Source: Bacteroides sp. ET71 (GTDB lineage: Bacteria > Bacteroidota > Bacteroidia > Bacteroidales > Bacteroidaceae). From it: DNA of 50,130 nt. Of this stretch, positions 16,684 to 25,690 are shown in pieces. The position numbers were made by a program, and so were the translations under genes. Within the stretch, counting starts at the first letter, position 1, and each line of letters starts with the position of its first letter. The stretch covers positions 1 through 50,130 of the forward strand of contig NZ_JAMBLS010000025.1 of NCBI RefSeq assembly GCF_023336905.1. Direction: 5' to 3'. The notes below the pieces were generated by a model that saw nothing but the letters and a program-made list of their open reading frames with translations, did no database searches and was not told where the DNA came from.

Positions 16684-17657
16684 AACGTATCATTGCCATC
16701 GTGGCAGGAGGAGACACCTCCGAGTATGAAGTTTCCCTGCGCAGTGCGCAAGGCATTGAGTCCTTCTTAGACAAGGACAAGTATATTCCTTATATTGTCG
16801 TATTGCACGGCACGGACTGGCACGTGCAGTTGCCCGGCGGAGGTACGGCGCCTATTGACCGCAACGACTTCAGCTTTACTTATAACGGGCAAAAGACTTC
16901 TTTCGATTATGCTTATATCATCATCCACGGAACGCCGGGCGAAGACGGTCGTTTGCAAGGCTATTTCGACATGCTCCGCCTGCCCTACTCGGGTTGTGGC
17001 GTGCTGGCTTCGTCGCTTACCTACGACAAGTTTGTCTGCAACCAGTTCTTGAAAGGTTTCGGCGTGCGCATTGCCGACTCGTTGCTGTTGCGTCGCGGGC
17101 AAAGCATCTCGGACGAAGACGTGTTGCAGAAAATCGGTCTTCCCTGCTTTATCAAACCCAACCTGGGCGGTTCCAGTTTCGGCGTGACCAAGGTGAAGAC
17201 ACCGGCTCAGATTCAGCCTGCCATTGCCAAGGCTTTTGCCGAGGCGCCCGAAGTGCTCGTCGAAGCATTTATGCAAGGGACGGAGATTACCTGCGGCTGT
17301 TATAAGACAGGACGCAGTGCAGCCGTTTTCCCCATCACCGAGGTGGTGTCGCACCACGAGTATTTCGACTATGATGCCAAGTATTGCGGCGATTCGGACG
17401 AGATTACTCCGGCCCGCATCCCCGACGAGTTGCGCGACCGCGTGCAGAAACTTACTTCTGCCATCTATGACATCGTGGGAGCCAAGGGCATCATCCGTGT
17501 GGACTACATCATCACCGAAGGGACGAAAATCAATCTGCTGGAGGTGAACACCACGCCCGGCATGACGGCAACCAGCTTTATTCCCCAGCAGGTGCGTGCC
17601 GCCGGCCTGGAATTGAAGCATGTGTTGACAGACATCATAGAAGACAGTTTCCTTTAA
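16680..17657 (+). CDS. ddl: D-alanine--D-alanine ligase
   Basis: Makes D-Ala-D-Ala for peptidoglycan precursors, using ATP in the cytoplasm. It begins MKRIIAIVAGGDTSEYEVSLRSA; ATP-grasp motifs follow: HGTPGEDGRLQGYF, PCFIKPNLGGSSFGVTKV, VEAFMQGTEITCG, and INLLEVNTTPGMT near the end. 325 aa, standard. It overlaps rluD by 4 nt. The residues before the C-terminal motif give no sign of a D-lactate ligase, but specificity is not proven. Confidence 0.95.
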   Translation: MKRIIAIVAGGDTSEYEVSLRSAQGIESFLDKDKYIPYIVVLHGTDWHVQLPGGGTAPIDRNDFSFTYNGQKTSFDYAYIIIHGTPGEDGRLQGYFDMLRLPYSGCGVLASSLTYDKFVCNQFLKGFGVRIADSLLLRRGQSISDEDVLQKIGLPCFIKPNLGGSSFGVTKVKTPAQIQPAIAKAFAEAPEVLVEAFMQGTEITCGCYKTGRSAAVFPITEVVSHHEYFDYDAKYCGDSDEITPARIPDELRDRVQKLTSAIYDIVGAKGIIRVDYIITEGTKINLLEVNTTPGMTATSFIPQQVRAAGLELKHVLTDIIEDSFL

Positions 17658-17677
17658 CCAAACTAAATCCATCTGCC

Positions 17678-18820
17678 ATGAACGAAGAATTTGATGAAAT
17701 CAGACCTTATTACGACGAGGAACTCCCCGCCGTCTACGACGAACTGATTGCCGACCCGGCTTTCCGCCAAGTGGTTCAGCTTGCATTGCCCGGTATTCCT
17801 TTTGAGATGCTGGCTGCCAAGATGCGTACGTGCAAGACCAAGCTGGATTTTCAAGTGAGCTTTTGCTATGATTTCTTGAAGAAAATCATTAAAGAAACGA
17901 CGCAGGGCGTGACACTGAACAACGAGGCGCAGGGTACTCCCGACGGACGGGCCTTCACTTACGTGTCCAACCACCGCGACATCGTGCTCGACTCCGGTTT
18001 CTTGTCTTTGATGCTGGTAGAGCAGGGGCAGGACACGGTGGAGATTGCCATTGGAGACAATCTGCTGATATACCCTTGGATTAAGAAGCTGGTGCGCATC
18101 AACAAATCGTTTATCGTGCAGCGGGCATTGTCCATGCGGCAGATGCTGGAGTCTTCTGCGCGGATGTCACGCTACATGCACCATACCATCTGTGACAAAC
18201 ATCAGTCTATCTGGATTGCCCAGCGCGAAGGGCGTGCAAAGGACTCGAACGACCGGACGCAGGAAAGTATTCTGAAGATGTTTGCCATGGCAGGTGAGGG
18301 AGACATTGTCAGCCGCCTGAAAGAGATGAATATCGTGCCGCTGGCCATTTCCTATGAATATGACCCGTGCGACTTCCTCAAAGCGAAAGAATTCCAGCAA
18401 AAGCGTGACAACCCTGACTATAAGAAAACGACGGCCGATGATTTGCTGAACATGCAGACGGGCTTGATGGGCTATAAGGGGCGCGTGCACTTGTGTACGG
18501 CGGAATGTCTTACTAAGCAGTTGGACGAGTTGGACCGTTCGCTGCCCAAGCAGGAACTCTTTGTGCGGGTGGCCGAGCTGGTGGACAAGGGTATCTTTGC
18601 CAACTATCGCCTGTACCCCAACAACTACGTGGCCGCCGACTTGCTGGAAGGAAGCAACCATTTTGCCGCGCATTACACGCTGGAGGACAAGCAACGCTTC
18701 TCCGACTATGTGGACGGCCAGTTGGCCCGTATCGACTTGCCGGACAAGGACGAACCCTTCTTGCGCGAGAAACTTCTGCTGATGTATGCCAATCCTTTGC
18801 GTAATCAACTAAGTGTGTAA
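17678..18820 (+). CDS. PlsC-like glycerophosphate acyltransferase family protein
   Basis: Probable membrane-associated acyltransferase. The key block is SNHRDIVLDS at about 97-106; later motifs include IWIAQREGRAKDSNDRTQESILKM and the proline-containing VPLAISYEYDPCD. The histidine and aspartate of the block are separated by five residues, where classical PlsC enzymes have four. I believe this HRDI-x-LD form is common in the group, but it makes the catalytic reading less certain. 380 aa; no obvious membrane helix. It lies 20 nt after ddl. A role in phospholipid or lipid A chemistry is possible; the acyl acceptor is unknown. Confidence 0.78.
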   Translation: MNEEFDEIRPYYDEELPAVYDELIADPAFRQVVQLALPGIPFEMLAAKMRTCKTKLDFQVSFCYDFLKKIIKETTQGVTLNNEAQGTPDGRAFTYVSNHRDIVLDSGFLSLMLVEQGQDTVEIAIGDNLLIYPWIKKLVRINKSFIVQRALSMRQMLESSARMSRYMHHTICDKHQSIWIAQREGRAKDSNDRTQESILKMFAMAGEGDIVSRLKEMNIVPLAISYEYDPCDFLKAKEFQQKRDNPDYKKTTADDLLNMQTGLMGYKGRVHLCTAECLTKQLDELDRSLPKQELFVRVAELVDKGIFANYRLYPNNYVAADLLEGSNHFAAHYTLEDKQRFSDYVDGQLARIDLPDKDEPFLREKLLLMYANPLRNQLSV

Positions 18821-18824
18821 TCGG

Positions 18825-19508
18825 ATGAAGAAAGACTGTTACAGCATCCGATGGCACGTTCTGTCGCTCCTTTTCCTGTTGCTGGGTGCGTCGTGCGGCG
18901 ACGATGACTACCATTATCCCGACATCAGCCAGGACTATCTGACGGCGCAGAGCGGTGCAGATGGCCGGTTGGAAACGGTGACGGATGATGACGGTGTGAC
19001 TTTGCCCGTGCTGAACAGCGTGTCTGCACCCGGTCAGGCGGCCGACACCACGTTGCGCATTGTGGCCAATTACGCCCGCGAAGAGGCGGCCGACGGTAGC
19101 CTGGGTGCCCGTCTGTATGCTGCCCAGACTGCGGTGTCGCCTGTGCCTCTTCCTGCCGAATCTTTCGAGGAGGGAGTGAAGAACGACCCCGCTTCGGTGT
19201 TGAGCATCTGGCTGGGTCTGGATTACCTGAACGTGGTGTTGGAAATCAAGACGGGAGGAGGCAGCCATGCCTTTCATTTTGTGGAAGACCGGGTGGAGGA
19301 CCTGGACGGCGGAACCCGTCGCGAAGTGGATGTGACGCTTTATCACGATGCTGCCGACGACCCGCAGTATTACACGCGCCGCGCCTATCTGTCCGTTCCG
19401 CTCTGGCCTTACGTTGCTGACGGGGTAGAGACGTTGGGCATCCGTTTCAACCTGTGCAACTATAACGGCGAGACGGAGACTTATGGCTTTGATTATCGCG
19501 TCCGCTAA
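18825..19508 (+). CDS. NigD-like lipoprotein
   Basis: 227 aa. The ATG at 18825 is chosen over an in-frame GTG at 18813 that overlaps the upstream stop. Lipoprotein signal ending LLGASC, then an acidic GDDDYHYPD stretch. The C-terminal domain (YLNVVLEIKTGGGSHAFHFVED ... DVTLYHDAADDPQYYTRRAYLSVPL) is the NigD-like beta domain found in many Bacteroides lipoproteins. The name derives from a bacteriocin-associated operon; no bacteriocin genes are visible here. Function unknown. Four nt separate it from the acyltransferase stop, so it belongs to the same transcript. Confidence 0.82.
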   Translation: MKKDCYSIRWHVLSLLFLLLGASCGDDDYHYPDISQDYLTAQSGADGRLETVTDDDGVTLPVLNSVSAPGQAADTTLRIVANYAREEAADGSLGARLYAAQTAVSPVPLPAESFEEGVKNDPASVLSIWLGLDYLNVVLEIKTGGGSHAFHFVEDRVEDLDGGTRREVDVTLYHDAADDPQYYTRRAYLSVPLWPYVADGVETLGIRFNLCNYNGETETYGFDYRVR

Positions 19509-19696
19509 GGCGTCGGGCAGCTTGCGGACAGGGGACGTGCTTTGTCCGAACAACGGCCTTGTCTCTTCCGGGCGAGGGCCGCGCTTCGTCCGCGTGGCGG
19601 GTGCGCTTCTTGCCCGTCGCCCGTAAAACTGTGCCGGACTATGCCTTTCCGGCTATGGGTATGAGACGGGGCACTGAACAGGAAATTTGTTTTAAT

Positions 19697-20095
19697 ATGA
19701 TTCGAATGATAAAAATGAACTTGGCTATCGTGGGATTTCTTTTCCCCTTTTTTTGCTCGTGCCAACAGCAGGACCAGCCTTATAAGAGCCTTCCGGTGGA
19801 TGATTTTTGTGCCGTCATTGCCGACCCAGAGGTGCAACGCCTCGATGTGCGTACCATGGCCGAGTATTCCGAAGGTCACATTGCCGGGAGCCTTAACATT
19901 AACGTCTTGGATGAGCAGTTTGCCGTCATGGCCGATTCTTTGCTGAGCAAAGACCATCCCGTGGCTCTTTATTGCCGTAGCGGCAAGCGCAGCAAGAAGG
20001 CTGCCGAGATGCTGGGCAAGGCCGGTTACGAAGTTTTCGAGCTGGAAAGCGGCTTCAACGGTTGGCAGCAGGCGGGGCAGCCGGTGGAAAAGTAG
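19697..20095 (+). CDS. Rhodanese-like lipoprotein
   Basis: About 132 aa. Candidate starts at 19697, 19706 and 19715 all precede a lipoprotein signal ending FFCSC. The single rhodanese domain has its active cysteine in LYCRSGKRSKKAA; LDVRTMAEYSEGHIAGSLNI is the family signature. It could transfer sulfur or bind oxidised thiols in the periplasm. The 188 nt before it are GC-rich with weak resemblance to the repeats near metA; I see no gene there. It converges on murI with a 5-nt gap and no visible terminator. Confidence 0.85.
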   Translation: MIRMIKMNLAIVGFLFPFFCSCQQQDQPYKSLPVDDFCAVIADPEVQRLDVRTMAEYSEGHIAGSLNINVLDEQFAVMADSLLSKDHPVALYCRSGKRSKKAAEMLGKAGYEVFELESGFNGWQQAGQPVEK

Positions 20096-20100
20096 CAGGC

Positions 20101-20940
20101 TTACTCCAGCAGGATGCGTTTCACTTCTACGGCCCGATTCAGGAAGAGCGAGGCCGATTCGGCAAACTTCTCTTCGGCTTCCGTGGTCAGGTAGCGGCAC
20201 GTGGCGCCTCGCGTACAGCGGGCGTCCATTTCGGGGTGGCGGCGGAGGTAGTCCTTCAGACTGTCGGCCACAAGCTCTCCTTGCGTCACGATGTGTACCC
20301 GGCGGGGCATGTAGTGCCGAATCTTCTGCAACAGCAGCGGGTAGTGCGTACAGCCCAGGATGGCGGTGTCGATGCGTTCGTCCTTCCGGAGTAACTCGTC
20401 GATGTACTTTTGTACGAAATAGTCGGCGCCGGGGCCGTGTGCCTCGTCATTCTCTACCAGCGGCACCCACATGGGGCATGCCTGCCCGTAGACGGTGATG
20501 TCGGGGAAGAGTTTGTGAATCTCCATCGGATAGGATTCGGATTTGATGGTTCCCGACGTGGCCAGCACGCCGACGTGGCGCGTCTGTGTGACAGCACCTA
20601 TGCTTTCCACCGTGGGGCGTATCACCCCCAGCACGCGGCGCGAAGCGTCCATCCGGGGCAGGTCGTTCATCTGTATGCTGCGCAGCGCCTTGGCCGAAGC
20701 CGTGTTGCAGGCCAGTATGACCAGCGGACATCCCATTTCGAAAAGACGAACCACGGCCTGGCGGGTAAATTCGTACACGATTTCGAACGAGCGTGTCCCG
20801 TAGGGGGTGCGGGCGTTGTCACCCAGATAGATGTAGTCGTAGGCGGGGAGTGTTTCGCGGATTTGCCGCAAGATGGTCAGTCCTCCGTAGCCGGAGTCGA
20901 ACACCCCGATGGGGCCGGGAAGGGAAGGGAAATGTGGCAT
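20101..20940 (-). CDS. murI: Glutamate racemase
   Basis: Interconverts L- and D-glutamate for peptidoglycan. Motifs: GVFDSGYGGLTIL with the proton-handling aspartate, LGDNARTPYG, ACNTASAKAL with the first catalytic cysteine, and GCTHYPLLL with the second. 279 aa, normal length. It is the last gene of the uppS-bamA-skp-murI block, but a hairpin terminator at 20955-21001 separates it from the upstream skp gene, so it may have partly independent expression. Confidence 0.95.
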   Translation of the reverse strand: MPHFPSLPGPIGVFDSGYGGLTILRQIRETLPAYDYIYLGDNARTPYGTRSFEIVYEFTRQAVVRLFEMGCPLVILACNTASAKALRSIQMNDLPRMDASRRVLGVIRPTVESIGAVTQTRHVGVLATSGTIKSESYPMEIHKLFPDITVYGQACPMWVPLVENDEAHGPGADYFVQKYIDELLRKDERIDTAILGCTHYPLLLQKIRHYMPRRVHIVTQGELVADSLKDYLRRHPEMDARCTRGATCRYLTTEAEEKFAESASLFLNRAVEVKRILLE

Positions 20941-21001
20941 GTAGAAAAAGAAAAGCCTCTCTGCCGGCTTCCTCTCAAGGGGAAAGCAACGGCGGAGAGG
21001 C
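20941..21001 (-). terminator. Terminator between skp and murI
   Basis: A 12-bp stem with one G-T pair (20955-20966 with 20990-21001). On the - strand it is followed by a T-rich tract to 20941. Confidence 0.75.
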
Positions 21002-21022
21002 GTTAAAGATTTTTGTGTGAAG

Positions 21023-21529
21023 TTATTTGATGCCCAGTTGAGCTTTGACTTTGGCGGTCACATCGATGCTTTCTTTGCCGATGTATGCCACGGGTGTGCG
21101 GGCCACGTCGAAGATGTAGACCACGCCTTCAGCCTGTCCCACTGCCTGTACGGCGGCGTCCAGCTTCTGCATGATGGGGGTCATGGCGTCTTGTTGTGCC
21201 TTCTGCATGGACTGTTGTGCTTCCTGCTGGAACTGCTGCTGGCGCTGGGCCATGTCTTGCAATTCCTTTTGGCGGCGTTCTGCTATGTTCTGAGGCAGTG
21301 AGTCGGCTTGTGCCAGAAACTCCTGGTACTTCTTGTTGAACTCTTCTTCTGTTCTTTGCATCTCGTCCTGATACTGTTTGGCCATAGCGTCAAGGTCGGC
21401 TTGTGCTTTGGTGAATTCAGGCATTACGGTGATGACCTCTTGCGAATTCATGTGGGCGAATTTTGTTTGCGCCATCACTGCCAAAGGCAGGGCAAACATT
21501 GCAGCAATAAGTGCGATTTTCTTTAGCAT
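21023..21529 (-). CDS. OmpH/Skp family periplasmic chaperone, paralogue 2
   Basis: 168 aa with a signal peptide (IALIAAMFALPLAVMA). The core is a long charged helical hairpin rich in Q and E (QYQDEMQRTEEEFNKKYQEFL, QRQQQFQQEAQQSMQKAQQ), flanked by short beta strands (KFAHMNSQEVI; VVYIFDVARTPVAYIG) that form the trimer body in Skp. Binds unfolded outer-membrane proteins on the way to BamA. It has its own promoter upstream, so it may be expressed apart from paralogue 1. Confidence 0.9.
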   Translation of the reverse strand: MLKKIALIAAMFALPLAVMAQTKFAHMNSQEVITVMPEFTKAQADLDAMAKQYQDEMQRTEEEFNKKYQEFLAQADSLPQNIAERRQKELQDMAQRQQQFQQEAQQSMQKAQQDAMTPIMQKLDAAVQAVGQAEGVVYIFDVARTPVAYIGKESIDVTAKVKAQLGIK

Positions 21530-21567
21530 ACTCTTTATTTATTTGAATGATTAATTGTTACGTGGTG

Positions 21568-21598
21568 CAAATATAACACAAAGCCCTGCAACGGCAAA
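21568..21598 (-). promoter_or_regulatory. Promoter between the two skp genes, overlapping a terminator hairpin
   Basis: On the - strand TTTG (21598-21595), a 19-nt spacer and TATATTTG (21575-21568). A short GC hairpin (21583-21589 with 21599-21604) lies in the same place and may end the upstream skp transcript. Confidence 0.6.
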
Positions 21599-21649
21599 GC
21601 AGGGTGTGCTTATTTTTACTAAAAACGTTCCTTACGGCAGGTGTCCGGC

Positions 21650-22165
21650 TCAGTTGGCATAGTCCAACCGTGCCAGTACCTCGTCGCTGATGTCTATCTC
21701 GGGCGAGGCAAAAATGATGCTGCTTGCCGAAGCCCGGTCTGTGACGACGGCGTAACCTTTCTCCGTAGCAATCTCCTTGACGGCGTTGTAGACGGCATCC
21801 TGCAAGGGACGCATCAGTTCTTCTTGCAGCTTGGCCAGCTCTCCGCCCGGCCCGAAATAGTGGCGGCGCAGTTCGGCGATTTCTGTTTCTTTGTTCACAA
21901 TGGCCTTTTCTTTGGCCGTGCGTTGGTCATCGGTCAGCGATGAGGCCGTTTTCTGGTAACTCTCGTACATGGATTTGGCTTCCTCCGCCAACTTCTCCAC
22001 TTCGTCTTGCCATTGCTTGGACGATTGTTCAATCTCTTGGTTCGCGCTTTCGTAGGCAGGGATGTGCTGCATGATGTATTCCATGTCTATCAGGGCGAAG
22101 CGTTGCGCTTGTGCCGTCAGGCTGGCTGCGAATAGCGCACAGGCAATTAAAAAGCTTTTTTTCAT
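21650..22165 (-). CDS. OmpH/Skp family periplasmic chaperone, paralogue 1
   Basis: 171 aa with a signal peptide ending AQA. It has the same layout as the neighbouring paralogue: beta strand RFALIDMEYIMQHIPAYE, a long helical arm (EQSSKQWQDEVEKLAEEAKSMYESY), then KGYAVVTDRASASSIIF. It lies 27 nt downstream of bamA, consistent with cotranscription. The pair has diverged well, suggesting an old duplication. Such tandem pairs are usual in Bacteroidales. Confidence 0.9.
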   Translation of the reverse strand: MKKSFLIACALFAASLTAQAQRFALIDMEYIMQHIPAYESANQEIEQSSKQWQDEVEKLAEEAKSMYESYQKTASSLTDDQRTAKEKAIVNKETEIAELRRHYFGPGGELAKLQEELMRPLQDAVYNAVKEIATEKGYAVVTDRASASSIIFASPEIDISDEVLARLDYAN

Positions 22166-22192
22166 AACTTGAGTATGGGTTAAGTGTGTCCG

Positions 22193-24835
22193 TTAAAATT
22201 CTTGTCCCAGGATGAAGTGGAACTGGCTGCCGCCGTATTCGCGGCTTCCATAGACGCGGTCGAAACCATACGCCCAGTCGATACCCATCATGCCAATCAT
22301 CGGGAGGAAGATGCGCACACCGACACCGGCCGAGCGCTTCAGGTCGAACGGGTTGAAGTCGCCCACCTCTTGCCAGGCATTACCGGCCTCGACGAAGGTC
22401 AGGGCGTAAATGCTGGTGCTGGTCTCCAACATCAACGGATAGCGCAGCTCGATGCCCAAGCGTGCGTAGGCGTAGCCTTCACGGCCGTAGCTGGACAGAG
22501 AGCCGTTTTCATATCCGCGCAGAGCGATGGTTTCCGTGCCATAGGTAGAATAACCGGTCATGCCGTCACCACCCACTTCGAACGTGCCGAAGGGCGATTT
22601 CTTGTATTTGTTGTAGTGTCCCAGCAATCCGAAGTCTACGCGTCCCATGATAACGGGCGTACGCTTCACGGTGTACGGGTCGAGCAACGGTATATAGACT
22701 TTCGATTTGAATTTCCATTTGTGGTATTCCACCCACTTCTGCATGGCGTTGATGTCTTCCTGGTTATTCTGGTCGTACTGGCTGTAATCCTTACCGTCGA
22801 ACAGCGAGTAGGGAGGCGTGAGCTGCAAGGACAGCGAGAACTCCGAACCCGTACGCGGATAGATGGGGTTGTCAATAGAACTGCGCGACAGCGTGAGGTT
22901 CAGGCTCAGGTCGTTGCAGTTGCCGTTCGTCACCATAAAGTATTGCCAGTCGCGCAAGATGTAGCGTTGGTACGACAACTCTGCGGTGAACTGGAAGTAG
23001 TCGTCCGGCCACTTCAAGCGCTTACCGTACATCACGGCCAGTCCGAACATTTGCACAGACTTGTCCGGGTCGTAGTAGTTCTCGTAGTTCAAGTAGTTGC
23101 CATAATTGTACATGCCGTAGCCGTACATGCCGCTGTAATAGCTGTTGTAGAAGTTGTTGTACAGCGCGTCGTTATAGTATTGGCTGCTGATGTCGGTCTG
23201 TCTCGAATAGAATGCCGAGACGGAGAACGCGTTCGGGCGCTTGCCTCCGAACCAGGGGTCGTAGAACGAGATACTGTACGACTGGTAATAGCGTGCATTG
23301 GTCTGTCCGCTGATGGTCAACGTCTGTCCGTCGCCCTGCGGCAAGATGCCTCGGTAGTTCTCGCCCGGATGCAGCAGATTGGCCAGGGAGAAGTTCGTGA
23401 ACTTCAGGCTCAGCTTTCCGATGATACCCGTCTGTCCCCAACCGGCGGAGAACTCCACTTGGTCGTTGGCCTTGGACACCAATTGATAGTCAATGTCCAC
23501 CGTCCCATCTTCAGGGCGCGGCTGTACGTCCGGGTTGATTTGTTCCGGGTCGAAGTGTCCCATCTGGGCAATTTCACGGTACGAACGCATCAAGTCTTCA
23601 CGGCTGAACAACTGTCCGGGGCGCGTGCGCAGTTCGCGTCGTACCACGTTCTCATACAAACGGTCGTTTCCGCTGATCATCACCTTGTTGATAGTGGCCT
23701 GCCGTCCTTCGTAGATGCGCATCTCCAAGTCAATGGAGTCGCCCACTATATTTACTTCCACAGGGTCGAGGCTGTAAAACAAATAACCGTTGTTCCAGTA
23801 CAAGTTGCCTATGGCATCTTCGTCGTTAGTGAGGCGGTCGTTCAACAGCTTCTGGTTGTAGACGTCACCTTTCTTCATCTGCAACATATAGTCCAGTTGG
23901 TCGGAAGAATATTGCGTGTTGCCCACCCAGGTAATGTTGCGCAAGTAGTATTTTTGCCCCTCTTCTATCCGCATAAAGACGTTCACCGTGCGGTCGTCAT
24001 AAGGGCTGACGCTGTCTTCTACAATCATGGCGTCGCGGTAACCCAATTCGTTATACTTGTCGATGATGAGCTGTTTGTCGGCTTCGTAATTCTCCTCCAC
24101 GAATTTCTTCGTGCGGAACAGGTTGCGGAGTTTGCCCTTCTCATTGGTCTTTTTCATCACACGTTTCAGCTTCTTGGTCGTCAAAGCCTTGTTGCCGACA
24201 ATCTCGATATGATGCACCTTGACTTTCTCCTTCTTATCTATCTGGATGTCTACGATGACCTGGTTCTTGTTGGCCGGATCGTCTTTCTGGTTGATGAAGA
24301 CCTCCGCATTCTTAAAGCCCTTGTCGTCAAAGTAACGTTTGATAAGCGTTTCTGCACGGTCTACTATATTCGGGGTGATTTGTCCTCCTTTAATCATGCC
24401 GATTCTTTCTTCCAGGTCCTGGCGTTCCGATTTTTTCACTCCGGAATAATGAATGTCGGACACGCGGGGCCGCATGGTCAAATGAATGGTTAGCCAAACC
24501 TTCCCGTTTTCTTCTTTGTCGTCGGTGATGCTGACGTCCGAGAATAAGCCGTGGTGCCAGTAGCGCTTACAAGCTTGCGTGATTTCTTCTCCCGGTATCG
24601 AGATAGTTTGTCCTTTAGACAAACCGGACAATCCTATAATAACGTAGTCTTCGTAGTTATCTGCTCCTTCTACCTTAATATCTGCGATTTCGAACTTCTT
24701 AGGCGTACCGGAATACAAAATTACCGGCGTCTCTGTTTGCGCACTGTCTGTTGCAACTTCCTGGGCAAGTCCTTTAATCGTGCTGGCAAACAAGCCAAAA
24801 ACTACTATAACTATGGCGAAAATACGTTCGTGCAT
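22193..24835 (-). CDS. bamA: Outer-membrane protein assembly factor BamA
   Basis: Central Omp85 protein that inserts beta-barrel proteins into the outer membrane. 880 aa: signal peptide (1-24), then repeated POTRA domains (about 45-460; FEIADIKVEGADNYEDYVIIGLSG marks the first), then a C-terminal 16-strand barrel ending in a terminal Phe (FHFILGQEF). It is somewhat longer than the E. coli protein. A Tyr/Asn-rich stretch in a barrel loop (NDALYNNFYNSYYSGMYGYGM) is unusual and probably surface exposed. It sits between uppS and the skp pair, the expected order. Confidence 0.95.
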   Translation of the reverse strand: MHERIFAIVIVVFGLFASTIKGLAQEVATDSAQTETPVILYSGTPKKFEIADIKVEGADNYEDYVIIGLSGLSKGQTISIPGEEITQACKRYWHHGLFSDVSITDDKEENGKVWLTIHLTMRPRVSDIHYSGVKKSERQDLEERIGMIKGGQITPNIVDRAETLIKRYFDDKGFKNAEVFINQKDDPANKNQVIVDIQIDKKEKVKVHHIEIVGNKALTTKKLKRVMKKTNEKGKLRNLFRTKKFVEENYEADKQLIIDKYNELGYRDAMIVEDSVSPYDDRTVNVFMRIEEGQKYYLRNITWVGNTQYSSDQLDYMLQMKKGDVYNQKLLNDRLTNDEDAIGNLYWNNGYLFYSLDPVEVNIVGDSIDLEMRIYEGRQATINKVMISGNDRLYENVVRRELRTRPGQLFSREDLMRSYREIAQMGHFDPEQINPDVQPRPEDGTVDIDYQLVSKANDQVEFSAGWGQTGIIGKLSLKFTNFSLANLLHPGENYRGILPQGDGQTLTISGQTNARYYQSYSISFYDPWFGGKRPNAFSVSAFYSRQTDISSQYYNDALYNNFYNSYYSGMYGYGMYNYGNYLNYENYYDPDKSVQMFGLAVMYGKRLKWPDDYFQFTAELSYQRYILRDWQYFMVTNGNCNDLSLNLTLSRSSIDNPIYPRTGSEFSLSLQLTPPYSLFDGKDYSQYDQNNQEDINAMQKWVEYHKWKFKSKVYIPLLDPYTVKRTPVIMGRVDFGLLGHYNKYKKSPFGTFEVGGDGMTGYSTYGTETIALRGYENGSLSSYGREGYAYARLGIELRYPLMLETSTSIYALTFVEAGNAWQEVGDFNPFDLKRSAGVGVRIFLPMIGMMGIDWAYGFDRVYGSREYGGSQFHFILGQEF

Positions 24836-24867
24836 CTTTTTGTTCTCTATTTTATTATAGTCGTTGG

Positions 24868-25605
24868 TTATTCACTAATTTGTTCACTGGTTTTGCCGAA
24901 CCGACGCTCTCTTTTTTGATAATCGCAGATGGCCTTGCAAAACTCTTCTTCTTGGAAGTCGGGCCAATAAGTGTCACAAAAGTAAAGCTCGGAGTAAGCG
25001 CACTGCCACAGTAAGTAATTGCTCAGGCGTAACTCGCCTCCCGTACGGATCAGCAAATCGGGGTCGGGCATGAAGTTTGTGGTTAGATAGCGCGCGAATA
25101 TGTCACTGTTGATTTCCTCGGCCGAGAGTTCTCCTTTTTGGACAGCTTGCACTATTTGTTTGGCTGCTTCTGTTATTTCCCAGCGAGCCGAGTAACTTAA
25201 AGCCAGAACCAGGCTCATGCCCGTATTTCCTGACGTGTGTTCAATGCAGGAATTGAGCCGTTCGCAGACTTGCTTGGGCAATTTCTCTGTATCGCCAATG
25301 ACGCGGAAACGGATGTTGTTTTTCATAAATGTCTCTTCTTCGATGGAGTCGAAAAGCAAGTGCATCAATGCTGATACCTCTTCGGCCGGACGTCCCCAAT
25401 TTTCAGTAGAGAACGTGTATAGTGTCAAGTACTTTATCCCCAACCGTGCGGCTTTTTCCGCAATGACATGAACGGTTTCTGCGCCTGCCTGGTGCCCGAA
25501 GCTTCGTTCGCGTCCACGCTGTTTGGCCCATCGCCCGTTCCCGTCCATGATGATGGCAACGTGTTGGGGTATCCGGTTCGCATCTATTTGTTCTTTATAT
25601 GACAT
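24868..25605 (-). CDS. uppS: Isoprenyl transferase (undecaprenyl diphosphate synthase)
   Basis: Cis-prenyltransferase making the C55 carrier for cell-wall sugars. The N-terminal motif [17 protein letters not shown] includes the catalytic aspartate; STENWGRP and the terminal [19 protein letters not shown] ... [10 protein letters not shown] complete the signature. 245 aa. 32 nt upstream of bamA and 85 nt downstream of the DUF6242 gene. Confidence 0.96.
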   Translation of the reverse strand: MSYKEQIDANRIPQHVAIIMDGNGRWAKQRGRERSFGHQAGAETVHVIAEKAARLGIKYLTLYTFSTENWGRPAEEVSALMHLLFDSIEEETFMKNNIRFRVIGDTEKLPKQVCERLNSCIEHTSGNTGMSLVLALSYSARWEITEAAKQIVQAVQKGELSAEEINSDIFARYLTTNFMPDPDLLIRTGGELRLSNYLLWQCAYSELYFCDTYWPDFQEEEFCKAICDYQKRERRFGKTSEQISE

Positions 25606-25690
25606 TGTTTCCTTCGTTACTACGTTTATGCCCGACGGCTTGTTTCCTTATTATATATATGTGTAGGTCGCTTTGTTGGCATCCGGTTTG

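Noticed and set aside
22184-24493. A 769-codon open frame opposite bamA
   Set aside because: Shadow of bamA: V/H/Q-rich translation, no start context, no domain.
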